Positions 27,902 to 38,788 of a DNA stretch of 64,000 nucleotides are shown here, piece after piece (the stretch's first letter is position 1; every line of letters starts with the position of its first letter). The notes below the pieces were generated by a model. It was given only the letters and a program-made list of their open reading frames with translations, made no database searches and was not told the origin of the DNA. Source of the stretch: Nocardia flavorosea (GTDB lineage Bacteria > Actinomycetota > Actinomycetes > Mycobacteriales > Mycobacteriaceae). Location of the stretch: NCBI RefSeq assembly GCF_015477805.1, contig NZ_JADLQL010000002.1, positions 806,001-870,000 on the forward strand, read 5' to 3'. A program made the translations under genes and the position numbers.

Positions 27902-28486
27902 TCAGCCGCGTTCGAACCAGGTGACCTGCGCCCCGTTGCCGAACTCCTTGCGCTGCACGGGGATGAACGATGTCGGCCGGAAGGCCCCGCTGATGATCGG
28001 GATGCCGGTCCCGGCCGATACCGGATAGCTCTTGACGATCAGCTCGTCGATCTCGTCGATCAGCGCGCCGGCGAGTTTGCCGCCCCCGGCGAGCCAGATG
28101 TCCTTGCCCTCCGGGCCTTCTTCCCGCTTGAGACGCCGCACCAGTTCGACCGGGTCGGAACGGACGAGTTCGATCTCGGGATCGTCGATCCGCTCGAGCG
28201 TCGTCGAGACGACGTACTGCTTCATATGCGGGTAGGGACTGGCGATTCCGATCTCGAGGGCCGGATCGTAGGTTCCGCGTCCCATGACCAGGGTGTCCCA
28301 GCGCTGATTGGGCGTATCGACAGGCAGGCCGACGTGTTCCCGGATGTGGCGCGGGAGTGTTTCCGGGTAACGGGCATTGATCCACTGCACCATATCGTCG
28401 GCGACGGGATAGAAATCGAACTCGCCGCCCGGGCCGGCTATATAGCCGTCGAGGGATGCGCCCACGTAGTAGACCAGCTTTCGCAT
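27902..28486 (-). CDS. RibD/dihydrofolate reductase-fold protein
   Basis: 194 residues of the RibD C-terminal domain family: KLVYYVGASLDGYIAGPGG at the start, WDTLVMGRGTYD in the middle and DIWLAGGGKLAGALIDEID. These small NADPH-binding reductases are common in actinobacteria and mostly uncharacterised; the fold resembles dihydrofolate reductase and pyrimidine reductase. I use ATG 28486 because family members begin MRKLVYY; another ATG lies 18 bp upstream. A clear -35/-10 pair and a 28-bp direct repeat lie just upstream, so it is probably a regulated single gene. Confidence 0.83.
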   Translation of the reverse strand: MRKLVYYVGASLDGYIAGPGGEFDFYPVADDMVQWINARYPETLPRHIREHVGLPVDTPNQRWDTLVMGRGTYDPALEIGIASPYPHMKQYVVSTTLERIDDPEIELVRSDPVELVRRLKREEGPEGKDIWLAGGGKLAGALIDEIDELIVKSYPVSAGTGIPIISGAFRPTSFIPVQRKEFGNGAQVTWFERG

Positions 28487-28515
28487 GAGGTACCGCCTAT
28501 CCATAGCACTATAAG

Positions 28516-28557
28516 TGAAGTGGTATCACCATAGTACTACGATTGAAGTGGTGTCAA
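28516..28557 (-). promoter_or_regulatory. Promoter with 28-bp direct repeat
   Basis: Minus strand: -35 TTGACA (28552-28557) and -10 TATGGT (28528-28533), 18-bp spacer. TGAAGTGGTATCA (28516-28528) and TGAAGTGGTGTCA (28544-28556) are direct repeats 28 bp apart, one in the -35/spacer part and one at the start site, as for a repressor binding twice. Confidence 0.55.
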
Positions 28558-28716
28558 TCCGGTAGCTCGGCAACCGCGGAACCCGATAGAAAATCCGGCC
28601 GACTACGGAGCGACTCCCCCGCACGGCGCTCACCGCCGAGGACCGTTCGGCAGCGACCGGCAATAGCAATCCAATCGTGGTTGTGATTCCCGACACGGTC
28701 GCCGAATAATGGAATC

Positions 28717-28902
28717 ATGATGGCGAACGTCGGAGACCGCTTGCACGTGCACGGGCACACCGTCGGGCAAAGTGATCACGAAGGGGAGATCGTCGAAGTA
28801 CGCGGCCCACAGGGATCGCCGCCGTATATCGTGCGTTTCGACGACGGCCACGAGTCCCTGGTCTTCCCCGGGCCGGATGCCACGGTAGAGCGTCCACACT
28901 GA
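28717..28902 (+). CDS. DUF1918 domain protein
   Basis: 61 residues matching the DUF1918 pattern: VGDRLHVHG at the start, then HEGEIVEVRGPQG, PPYIVRFDDGHE and LVFPGPDA. The fold is a small SH3-like barrel found widely in actinobacteria, often beside stress genes; function unknown. Two ATG codons are adjacent (28717, 28720) and either could be used. Single gene. Confidence 0.85.
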   Translation: MMANVGDRLHVHGHTVGQSDHEGEIVEVRGPQGSPPYIVRFDDGHESLVFPGPDATVERPH

Positions 28903-29069
28903 GCCCACCCCACCCCGCGAACCGAGCCCCGTGAACACCCCCAGTTATTCGCGGGTCGCATCCCCACGGGCGGGGCACCTTAATCTCTGCGGGCGGCGTG
29001 TTGACGATCACGCGCCGACCGGGCGACAATCGTGGCCTATTCGTAATAACCGGGGGTGCGAGGGACCAT

Positions 29070-29528
29070 ATGCGTACGAAGACCGATATCAGTTTCGACG
29101 TCCAAGCGGAGCCGTCTCAGGTAATGGACGCACTGATGGCAGTCGAGATGTTCGCCGAATGGTCACCCGATTTCACCGATGCCAGGGTCGCCACCCGCGA
29201 CGACGCCGGGCGCCCGCGGCGGGTATTCGTTCAGGTCGAGATCTCGAACACGCCCGATATGCAGGTGTGGGAGTTCAGCTGGTCGGACCACCGGATGTCC
29301 TGGGAGGTCGCCGACAGCACCCGGGGGATCAGAGGCGGCGGCTCCTTCGAAGTCACCGGCGGCGCGGACGGTAGCCGGGTGCTGCTGCGCGTCGAACAGC
29401 ACACCCCGATCCCGCTACCGGGCTTCCTGGCCAAACGCACGGTCCGCAAGACCTACGAGACGCTGGTGGAGAATTTCACCTACTACGCCGAACAGTTCGG
29501 CGAATCCGAAGCCTACGACCTCGTCTGA
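29070..29528 (+). CDS. SRPBCC (START-like) family protein
   Basis: 152 residues of the polyketide cyclase/START-like fold: a beta strand start TDISFDVQAEPSQVMDAL, the middle strand VWEFSWSDHRMSWEVAD and a long C-terminal helix. The fold makes a hydrophobic cavity for lipids or small molecules. ATG 29070 with GAGGGA upstream. Its 3' end overlaps by 16 bp the end of the convergent voltage-sensor-like gene. Ligand unknown; one of two such proteins in the window. Confidence 0.82.
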   Translation: MRTKTDISFDVQAEPSQVMDALMAVEMFAEWSPDFTDARVATRDDAGRPRRVFVQVEISNTPDMQVWEFSWSDHRMSWEVADSTRGIRGGGSFEVTGGADGSRVLLRVEQHTPIPLPGFLAKRTVRKTYETLVENFTYYAEQFGESEAYDLV

Positions 29529-30376
29529 TCCCGCTGCCCGTTGAGATACCGGGCGGTGAGGTGGTGCGGAGTCGGGCCGTACGCCGAGGGCGCGACCTTG
29601 ACCCCGGAGCGCACCGAATCGCGGATCTGGTCCACGTTCTCCCGGATCATGTCCGAAACGAGCTCATCGGTGCGCGGATCGGCCAGTACCTGGAACAGGA
29701 TGCGGAAAACGGTATCGGCGACCAACCGGATGATCTCGTCGTGGAACGGGATGTAGCGCACCCGCCCGGTCTGCGGATCGTTCTTGATCATCTCGACGAT
29801 CATCTCGTCCAGTTCGCCGCGATTCTCCTCCAACGCGTTGGCGATATTGCGGGTGTAGTGACCGGTGCGCAGTACCGCGGTGACCTCCTCCATGATCGCG
29901 ATGGTCATCGGCCGTTTGATGACCTCCACGATCGTGCCCACGGAATGGTTGATCACCGCCGCGGTGACCCGGTCACCGAAGACCCGATCGGCCACCCGGG
30001 CCAGGCGAACGAGGATCACCACGATTCGCAGCAGCCGGAACGCCCGGAAGAACGGGCTGGTCACCGGGATCATGCCGAGAACTTCGTACCAGTAGACGAA
30101 CGGATAGGTCCACGGCCAGCCGGCCCGCCGCCAGCGCCACAGGAACTCGACCGCGAAAACGCCGCAGATGGCGTAGTCCGCGATGACGATGTAGCGGTAA
30201 GTATCGGGATCCACCTCGAAGAAGGTGATCCAGCACACCAGCACCACGGATGCGACGGCCAGCGCCAGCATGACGAAATCGGTCCACAGGGCGGGCGGCT
30301 TCCGCGGGAATTCGTCCGGCTCGGCCGCTGCGGCTACGGCCATCGGCCCAGACTCCGTGGACGACGGTGTTGACAC
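29513..30376 (-). CDS. Voltage-sensor-like membrane protein without a pore
   Basis: 287 residues. Four membrane segments in residues 30-140; the fourth has the S4 pattern RAFRLLRIVVILVRLARVADR with Arg every third residue (R-x-x-R-x-x-R). This is the voltage-sensor domain of the ion-transport family. No pore helix or selectivity filter such as TVGYGD follows; instead there are about 150 residues of amphipathic helix (EELTAV-like, MIVEMIKNDPQTG). It may be a stand-alone voltage sensor, a proton channel, or a scaffold. GTG/ATG start at 30376. Stand-alone gene. Confidence 0.7.
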   Translation of the reverse strand: MSTPSSTESGPMAVAAAAEPDEFPRKPPALWTDFVMLALAVASVVLVCWITFFEVDPDTYRYIVIADYAICGVFAVEFLWRWRRAGWPWTYPFVYWYEVLGMIPVTSPFFRAFRLLRIVVILVRLARVADRVFGDRVTAAVINHSVGTIVEVIKRPMTIAIMEEVTAVLRTGHYTRNIANALEENRGELDEMIVEMIKNDPQTGRVRYIPFHDEIIRLVADTVFRILFQVLADPRTDELVSDMIRENVDQIRDSVRSGVKVAPSAYGPTPHHLTARYLNGQRDQTRS

Positions 30377-30524
30377 CTACATTCCCTTCGACGCCGAAAG
30401 ATCGTAGTCAAGTATTACCCGCTCACCACCTGCTCCAGCCGCCGAATACGCAAGCGTTCGGGGCGACGGCCGCGGAGCGCGGACGGTGCCGGCCGTCCCC
30501 GGCACCCCGCAGATTCCGGCGTGT

Positions 30525-32159
30525 TCAGTGGCCTTCGCGAATGATCGCCTCGATATTGCGCTCGGCCAGCGCGGTGATGGTGAGCGACGGGTTCGCCGTC
30601 GCCGTACTGCCGGGGATCGCTGCACCGTCCATTACGTAGAGACCGCGGTAACCGTGCACGCGGCCGTGCGAATCGGTTGCCTTGCCGAGCACCGCACCGC
30701 CCAGCGGGTGGGCGGTGAACAGGGCGTTCGCGTCGTACCCCAGCGCACTGTATTCGGCGAGCGCACCGGCCCGCTCCGCGATCCGCTGATCCACCGCGCG
30801 TGCTGCCGCCGTCACCTCGTCCTGCGCCCGGGTCGGCCAGGACAGCCCGACCGCGCCGGTGGCCCGGTCGAAACCGAAACGGGCCCGGGTGGGGTCGAGG
30901 ACCACGGCGAGCGAGGCCAGCGCTCCCGTTTCGAACGGGATGCCCGGGATGTACCAGTTCTCCAGCGTCAGCGCGGTACCGCTGTCGTCGAAGATCCGGC
31001 TGGCACTGGGCACACCCTGTCCGTTCCCGGCGACCGAACTGGCGCCGCGGGCCAGCACCACATCGCCGTTGGTGCCCCAGCCGTCGCCGATATGCTCGTT
31101 CAGCCGCGGCAGCGCACCGGTCTCGCGGGCCCGGACCAGCAGTTCCGAGGTCCCGATCGAACCGGCACCGAGGAACAACTTGTCGCAGGTGAGAGTGCGG
31201 GTGCCGATCACCACACCGGTGGGATGGAGTTTGGATACCGTGACCGCGAACCGGCCGCCCGGTTCTTCGGCGATCGCGTCCACCCGGTGCCCCGGAAAGA
31301 TCCGCGCCTTACCGGTGGCCTGAGCGTCCTTCAGATAGTTCTGATTGAGGTCGAATTTGGCGCCGTTGGAATTGCCGAGGTTGCTGCGCCCCGCCGTCGC
31401 CGAGGGGCGGGTGGAACCGTTCAGTTCGCCACGCAGCACATCCCAGGTGAAGATCGAATCGTTCGGGACGGGCCGGTAGCCGGCCTTGCGGACCTGGTCG
31501 TCCCACGCACGCGAATGGCTGAACGGTGGCGAGTGATAGATATCGGCCGGCATCGTGTCCAGCCGCAGCATGGACCGGACCCGCGGGTAGTAGACGCGCT
31601 CCAGCTCCCCGTAGTCGACCACTCCGCCGAAGACATGGTCGAAGAGCCCGCGTTCCGGGGCGATCATCGCGCCGGTGAAAACCACCGATCCGCCGCCGAC
31701 CGCGGCCCCGCGCCAGACATCGATACCGGGGTAGCACGTGCAGTCCAGTACGCCGCCGAAATCGGCGAACTGCATCGGCACCTTGGTGACGCCGGTGAAG
31801 CTGGTGGCGTGCCAGAAACCGCGGCCGTCGGGCAGATCGTCGCCGGTGAAGATCTCGCGCCACGGGTCGTTGGGCCAGCGTGACCCACGTTCCAGCACAG
31901 TGGTCCCGACGCCGGCCTGCGCCAGCCGCAACGCGGTGACGGCCGCGCCGAAGCCGGAGCCGATGACAATGGCTTCGGTATGCTGCGGCGCATCGGGTAT
32001 CGGCTCGAAGATCTCCGGAACCCAGCGGGCGAACAGTTCGTGCCAGATCGGCTGTGCCGAGGCCCGCGGCAGCACCGGGCCGGATTTCACGACGCCCGTT
32101 CCCACCGCCCCCACGAGCGCAGCAACCCCTGCGGCCTTGAAAAGGGATCGCCTATCCAC
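30525..32159 (-). CDS. Tat-exported GMC oxidoreductase, cholesterol-oxidase-like
   Basis: 544 residues. The Tat signal is DRRSLFKAAG at residues 2-11; FAD-binding GSGFGA at 67-72; the segment NLGNSNGAKFDLNQNYL; and C-terminal TAHPLGGAVLG and NPSLTITALAERN, which hold the active-site His and Asn of class I cholesterol oxidases. The resemblance suggests sterol or similar alcohol oxidation outside the membrane, but a related choD-type enzyme of other substrate is possible. GTG 32159 with AGAGG upstream. No steroid genes adjoin it. Confidence 0.8.
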   Translation of the reverse strand: MDRRSLFKAAGVAALVGAVGTGVVKSGPVLPRASAQPIWHELFARWVPEIFEPIPDAPQHTEAIVIGSGFGAAVTALRLAQAGVGTTVLERGSRWPNDPWREIFTGDDLPDGRGFWHATSFTGVTKVPMQFADFGGVLDCTCYPGIDVWRGAAVGGGSVVFTGAMIAPERGLFDHVFGGVVDYGELERVYYPRVRSMLRLDTMPADIYHSPPFSHSRAWDDQVRKAGYRPVPNDSIFTWDVLRGELNGSTRPSATAGRSNLGNSNGAKFDLNQNYLKDAQATGKARIFPGHRVDAIAEEPGGRFAVTVSKLHPTGVVIGTRTLTCDKLFLGAGSIGTSELLVRARETGALPRLNEHIGDGWGTNGDVVLARGASSVAGNGQGVPSASRIFDDSGTALTLENWYIPGIPFETGALASLAVVLDPTRARFGFDRATGAVGLSWPTRAQDEVTAAARAVDQRIAERAGALAEYSALGYDANALFTAHPLGGAVLGKATDSHGRVHGYRGLYVMDGAAIPGSTATANPSLTITALAERNIEAIIREGH

Positions 32160-32288
32160 CCCGGTACCTCTTTCGTAACGCAACAAGCGCAGGGATGGTA
32201 CCGATATTCACCGGCATTGAACAGCGGTAGCGGCGAACGGCGGTGAGCGCGAGCCGGATTCATACTGGTCAGACGTACAACAGGGTGG

Positions 32289-33053
32289 TCAGGCGAATAC
32301 CAGGCGAACCACCGCGATCGTGCCCACCACCACGATCACCGCGCGCAATACATTCGGCGACAGTCGCCGGCCCACTCGCGCGCCCAATTGGCCCCCGATG
32401 ATCGAACCGGCCGCGATCAACGCGACCGCCCGCCAATCGATCTCGGCGACCACGATGAAAACGGCCGCGGCCAGCGCGTTCACCAGCAGCGCCAGCACGT
32501 TCTTCACCGCATTCAGGCGCTGGAGTTCGTCCTGCACGAAGACACCGAGCAGACCCACCAGGAGCACGCCCTGCGCGGCGCCGAAATAACCGCCGTAGAT
32601 CCCGGTGGCGAAGATCGCGGCCAGCAGGACCGGGCCGCCGTGCGCGGGCGCGGCCGCTTTATCGCGCTGACGTTCGCGGACCCACGCCGAAAGCCGTGGT
32701 TGCAGTACCACCAGCACCAGCGCAACGATGATGAGCGCCGGAACGATCGCGGCGAACGCGTCTTCGGGCAGGTTGAGCAGCAGTACCGCGCCGACCACCG
32801 CACCGAGCAGCGACGCCGAGCCGTATCGCAACAGCCGGGTCCGCTGGCCGGCCAGTTCCCGGCGATAGCCGATCACACCGCTGAGCGAACCGGGCACCAG
32901 ACCGACGGTGTTGGAAACATTCGCCGTCACCGGCGGCAGGCCGACGGCGAGCAGCACCGGGAAAGTGATCAACGTGCCGGATCCCACCACCGCGTTGATC
33001 CCGCCCGCGGCGATACCCGCGGCGAAAACGGCCAGCACTTCCAGCCAACTCAT
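32289..33053 (-). CDS. TauE/SafE-family anion exporter
   Basis: 254 residues, about eight membrane helices, with the two repeats of the TauE/SafE family: GGINAVVGSGTLITFPVLLAVG at the N-terminus and FATGIYGGYFGAAQGVLLVG in the second half. Members export sulfite, sulfonates or organosulfur anions; substrate here unknown. It is the first gene upstream of and divergent from leuA. Confidence 0.88.
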   Translation of the reverse strand: MSWLEVLAVFAAGIAAGGINAVVGSGTLITFPVLLAVGLPPVTANVSNTVGLVPGSLSGVIGYRRELAGQRTRLLRYGSASLLGAVVGAVLLLNLPEDAFAAIVPALIIVALVLVVLQPRLSAWVRERQRDKAAAPAHGGPVLLAAIFATGIYGGYFGAAQGVLLVGLLGVFVQDELQRLNAVKNVLALLVNALAAAVFIVVAEIDWRAVALIAAGSIIGGQLGARVGRRLSPNVLRAVIVVVGTIAVVRLVFA

Positions 33054-33345
33054 GCTCGACCTCTCGACCTCGCCGGAACAGTCCGGTCACTCGCACTGCC
33101 CTCAGGCACGCTAGCTGTCGCGTTCCCGCCGTTGGCGACGACCCCGCAGACCGCCGCGGCACCGATGCGGAGGCATCGGCTGCCTCACTCCGAGAATCCG
33201 GGAACCCGGCGGCCGCGTTTCGGCGGGAGCGAGACATCTCCCGGGGCCGTTTCCCGGCCTCGCGCGTGGCCGGCGGCGGCCGTAATTTCGGCTCGGGCGG
33301 GTTCGGCACCTGGGAGGTTGTGAGATATCAACCCGCCGCACCGGC
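33054..33345. other. Intergenic stretch between TauE/SafE gene and leuA leader
   Basis: About 290 bp upstream of the leuA promoter. It must hold the TauE/SafE promoter. No gene or strong structure was recognised; open frames across it are Arg/Pro-rich chance sequence. Confidence 0.4.
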
Positions 33346-35308
<1,963 letters not shown>

Positions 35309-35326
35309 CTCCGAGCTCTTCGCGTT

Positions 35327-35367
35327 CGCGGCCGTCGTACCCACCACCGGTGGGTACGACGGCCGCG
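35327..35367 (+). terminator. Strong hairpin terminator after leuA
   Basis: Perfect 19-bp stem (35327-35345 with 35349-35367) with a 3-nt ACC loop, 19 bp after the leuA stop. The longest perfect hairpin I noticed in the window. No T-run. Confidence 0.8.
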
Positions 35368-35472
35368 GTCGGGAATCCACCGGCGTGCGATACGCTCCGC
35401 ACCTGCTAGCGTTGGTGCCGACTCCACGCCGCCGAGCTCTCTGCTCGAAAAACCCGAGCAGATGGGGGAACT

Positions 35473-37782
35473 GTGACTACTGACGACCACAACCCGACTT
35501 CCCAGCCCTGGCCCCCGAGTCAACCGGCGGATACCGCCGTCGGCGGTGAGCCGGAGAAGACCTCCACCGATCCGGCGAACGGTTCGGAATCGGATACCGA
35601 CACGAATGCGCTTACCGGCGAGACCGACAACCCCACCACCGCGGTGAACGAGACCGCAGCCGGAAGCGACGCGGAACCGTCCACCGCCGGTCACTCCCAG
35701 AACCCGGCTCCCGAGGCCGGTGCGCCCGCACCGTGGCCCGCCGATCCCGCCGCGGGCCCGTGGGGCGGCGAGAACGGGTTCGCCCCACCCGGCGCGGACG
35801 GACAGGTACCCGGCGGCAACGGTGCGGCGCCGATCGATTCTTTCGCGCCGCCGGGCACCGGCGGCCAGTTCACCGCGCCCGGAGCCGAATCCTTCGCACC
35901 CGGCAGCGGCCAGTTCGCCCAACCGGATCCGAACCAGGTCGCCCCCATGAACACCGGCTACCCGAGTGGCCAGTTCGCCCAACCTGATCCCGGCCCCTAC
36001 TCCCCGCCGAATCCAGCATCGGGCAGCGGCCAATTCCCGCAACCCGATCCGAATCAGTTCGCGCCCGCCGACACCGGATATCCGAGCGGCCAGTTCGCAC
36101 CGCCGGACCCCAGCCAGTTCCAGGCCACGAACTTCGCACCGGGTACCGGCGGTCCGTTCGATCAGCCCAACCAGTACCAAGCCCCCGGTCCCGGTGGTTT
36201 CGAGCCACCGCACCCCGGCGGATACCAGGCACCCGGTCCGGGCGGTTTCGAGCCACCGCACCCCGGCGGATACCAGGCACCGGGCCCCGGCGGTTTCGAA
36301 CCACCGCAACCCGGTTTCCAGGCACCTGAGGCCGGCAACCCGCACAGTAGCGGGCAGTTCGCACAGCAGTCGGGGTTCGCGGCCCCCGGAGCCGAAAGCG
36401 CTGGTCCCCACGGAAGCGGGCAGTTCCCGACAGCCGACCCGAATCTTCATCCCGGACAGCTTTCCCCGGCGCAGCCGCCCTATGCCGCTCCCGGTGCGGG
36501 CGAGCCGGGGCCGGGCGGCGGCAACCAATTCGACCAGAGCGCGGGCGGTTACGCCCCGAGCGGTTCCCCTGATCCCGCCGGTCCCGGACCGCAGGGGGAG
36601 ACGCCGGGTGGCCCGGTCTACGGCTGGGCCCCGCCGCCGATGCCGACCGTGCCGCCTCAACAGCAGTTCCAGCATGCCCCGCCGCCGGCGGCCGATCCGT
36701 CGTCCGGACAGTTCGGGACACCGGGCTGGGGTGCCAACCCGGCACAGCAAACCCCAGGCGGACAGCAACCACCACAGCAGCAGCCGGGCCAACCGCCGCA
36801 GGGCCAGTTCCAGCCACGGCATATGCCCGAACCTGGCCAGCCGGGACATTCGGTCAACGATCTGAACCTGCTCAAGCGTGCGCGTAAAGCGCCCCGGGGC
36901 GGCTGGCGCCGGGCGGTGCACAAGGTTTCCCGCGGTGTGATCAACCCGGGCGAATCCGCCGCCGATATCGTCCACCGCGATCTGGTGAGCCGGGTGAACG
37001 CGCCGGTGCACGGCGATTTCCGGATCGCGATCCTCTCGCTCAAGGGCGGCGTCGGAAAAACCACCACAACGGTCGGCCTGGGCGCCACCTTCGCTTCGCT
37101 TCGCGGCGATCGGGTGATCGCCATCGATGCCAACCCCGACCTGGGCACGCTCGCCCACCGGGTGCCGCGGCAGACCCGTTCCACGGTGCGCAATCTGCTG
37201 GAAGACCAGAACATCACCCGGTACTCGGATGTGCGCGCGCATACCTCGCAATCGCCGAGCCGGCTGGAAGTACTGGCCAGCGAGCAGGATCCGGCGGTTT
37301 CCGAAGCGTTCAGCGAGGCCGACTACCGGCGCGCAATCGGAATCCTGCAGTCGTTCTACAACATCATCCTCACCGATTGCGGCACCGGGCTGATGCATTC
37401 GGCGATGTCCGGGGTGCTCGATATGGCGAGTTCGCTCGTCCTGGTGACCTCACCCGCCATCGACGGTGCACGCAGCGCGTCGGCCACACTGGACTGGCTG
37501 GACTACCACGGGTATTCGCATCTGGTGCGGCAGACGGTGGTCGTGGTGAACGCCTCCCGGCGCGGTTCCACCTCGGTGAACCTGGACCATCTGCGCCGGT
37601 TGTTCCTGGACCGCACCCGCGCGGTACAGGTGGTTCCGTTCGACGATCATCTCGCCGAGGGTGCGGAGATCGACCTGGAACTGGTGAGCAAGCCGACCCG
37701 GCTGGCGTTGCTGGAATTGGCCGCGATGGTCGCCGACGATTTCGCCAATGTGGACGGATATCCGTACGGCAACCGTTACTGA
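35473..37782 (+). CDS. MinD/ParA-like ATPase with long repetitive N-terminal region
   Basis: 769 residues. Residues 1-480 are low-complexity, Gly/Pro/Gln-rich, with 10-residue GQFAQPDPNQ-like and 16-residue APGPGGFEPPHPGGYQ repeats, then a basic linker and at about 515-769 a MinD-type ATPase domain with deviant Walker [16 protein letters not shown] and LTDCGTGLMHSAM. It resembles the EspI-type proteins of mycobacterial type VII secretion loci in layout, but no secretion genes are nearby. GTG 35473 follows GGGGGAA. Its stop overlaps the convergent lysR stop by 7 bp. Role unknown; a polar or membrane ATPase is likely. Confidence 0.82.
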   Translation: MTTDDHNPTSQPWPPSQPADTAVGGEPEKTSTDPANGSESDTDTNALTGETDNPTTAVNETAAGSDAEPSTAGHSQNPAPEAGAPAPWPADPAAGPWGGENGFAPPGADGQVPGGNGAAPIDSFAPPGTGGQFTAPGAESFAPGSGQFAQPDPNQVAPMNTGYPSGQFAQPDPGPYSPPNPASGSGQFPQPDPNQFAPADTGYPSGQFAPPDPSQFQATNFAPGTGGPFDQPNQYQAPGPGGFEPPHPGGYQAPGPGGFEPPHPGGYQAPGPGGFEPPQPGFQAPEAGNPHSSGQFAQQSGFAAPGAESAGPHGSGQFPTADPNLHPGQLSPAQPPYAAPGAGEPGPGGGNQFDQSAGGYAPSGSPDPAGPGPQGETPGGPVYGWAPPPMPTVPPQQQFQHAPPPAADPSSGQFGTPGWGANPAQQTPGGQQPPQQQPGQPPQGQFQPRHMPEPGQPGHSVNDLNLLKRARKAPRGGWRRAVHKVSRGVINPGESAADIVHRDLVSRVNAPVHGDFRIAILSLKGGVGKTTTTVGLGATFASLRGDRVIAIDANPDLGTLAHRVPRQTRSTVRNLLEDQNITRYSDVRAHTSQSPSRLEVLASEQDPAVSEAFSEADYRRAIGILQSFYNIILTDCGTGLMHSAMSGVLDMASSLVLVTSPAIDGARSASATLDWLDYHGYSHLVRQTVVVVNASRRGSTSVNLDHLRRLFLDRTRAVQVVPFDDHLAEGAEIDLELVSKPTRLALLELAAMVADDFANVDGYPYGNRY
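36181..36321 (+). repeat. 48-bp coding tandem repeat in the MinD-like gene
   Basis: Units at 36181-36228 and 36229-36276 both encode APGPGGFEPPHPGGYQ; a 45-bp third unit (36277-36321) has lost a codon and changed HPGGY to QPGF. High identity between units 1 and 2 at the DNA level suggests recent duplication and length variation among strains. Confidence 0.8.
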
Positions 37783-38717
37783 CCGGGCACCGCGGGCAGG
37801 GGTTCCGCGGTCGCCAGGCGGGCCGCCGCCGCAAAGGAGTCCAGTACGGCCGCGATGGCCGGGCGGGTATCGGCGCGCGGCCGGGTGACCAGGTCGTAGA
37901 GCCGGGCGGCGCGGACGCCGGACAGCCGGAGCTGGGACAGGCCGGTGTGGGTCACCACGTAGCGAGGCATGAGCGCCACCCCGTATCCGGCGGCGACCAA
38001 GGTTTCGATCATACGGAAATCGTTGAGTCGCTGAACGATTCGCGGCGCCACTCCCGTTACGGTGGCGATCGACCGCAGGACATCGTCCACCGGGAAACCA
38101 CCACGCACGCTCAACCATGCCTCTTCGGCCAGTTCAGCGGGGGTCACCGCGGATTTTTCCGCCAGTGGATGGCCGGGTGGTACGAGCACATCGATCGGCT
38201 CGCGCATGAGCACCCGGGAGTGGATCCGGGGGCCGGAGACCGGGGCGGCACGTTCGTCGCGGTGGGTCAGCACGATGTCGTAATCGGCGAGCAGTCGTGG
38301 TGTCTCCGTGGGGGGTACGTCCTCATCACCGGCGATGATCTCCACCCCGCTGCCCGCCATGGCCGGAAGAACATGCGGTAGCAGCAGTGCCCCACCGGAC
38401 GGGAACACCGCCACCCGGACCTGCCCCCGGGGAGAGCCGCGGTAGTGGGCCATTTCGGCGACCGCGCGGTCGAGTGCGGCCAGCACCTCGTCGGCGCGGA
38501 CAACCAGGGCGTGACCTGCATCGGTGAGCCGTACCCGGCGACCGCTCGGTTCCAGCAGGGTGACGCCCGCCTCGCGGGTGAGCACCTTCAATTGCTGTGA
38601 TACCGCCGACGGTGTCATCGACAGGGCCGCGGCCGCGGCACCGATCGTGCCGCGATCGGCGAATTCCCGCAGGATACGCAACCGCTCCACGGACAAGTTG
38701 GGCCCCGGTGACACCAT
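37776..38717 (-). CDS. LysR-family regulator
   Basis: 313 residues: N-terminal winged helix (RLRILREFADRGTIGAAAAALSMTPSAVSQQL) and a C-terminal substrate-binding domain of two lobes. It is divergent from an EamA transporter gene with a 71-bp gap holding a dyad, so it most likely controls the transporter and itself. The ATG at 38717 has TAGAAT (38724-38729 on this strand) exactly 6 bases upstream and no ribosome site, the leaderless signature. Effector unknown. Confidence 0.9.
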   Translation of the reverse strand: MVSPGPNLSVERLRILREFADRGTIGAAAAALSMTPSAVSQQLKVLTREAGVTLLEPSGRRVRLTDAGHALVVRADEVLAALDRAVAEMAHYRGSPRGQVRVAVFPSGGALLLPHVLPAMAGSGVEIIAGDEDVPPTETPRLLADYDIVLTHRDERAAPVSGPRIHSRVLMREPIDVLVPPGHPLAEKSAVTPAELAEEAWLSVRGGFPVDDVLRSIATVTGVAPRIVQRLNDFRMIETLVAAGYGVALMPRYVVTHTGLSQLRLSGVRAARLYDLVTRPRADTRPAIAAVLDSFAAAARLATAEPLPAVPGQ

Positions 38718-38744
38718 TAAGCAATTCTAAATCGTTCATCCACA

Positions 38745-38757
38745 ACAATTCGATTGT
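38745..38757. promoter_or_regulatory. LysR-type operator dyad
   Basis: ACAAT-TCG-ATTGT, a perfect 13-bp dyad with the T-N11-A shape expected for LysR regulators, in the middle of the lysR/EamA gap. Confidence 0.5.
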
Positions 38758-38788
38758 GCTCACTGATCAAACATCCCACGATTGAACG

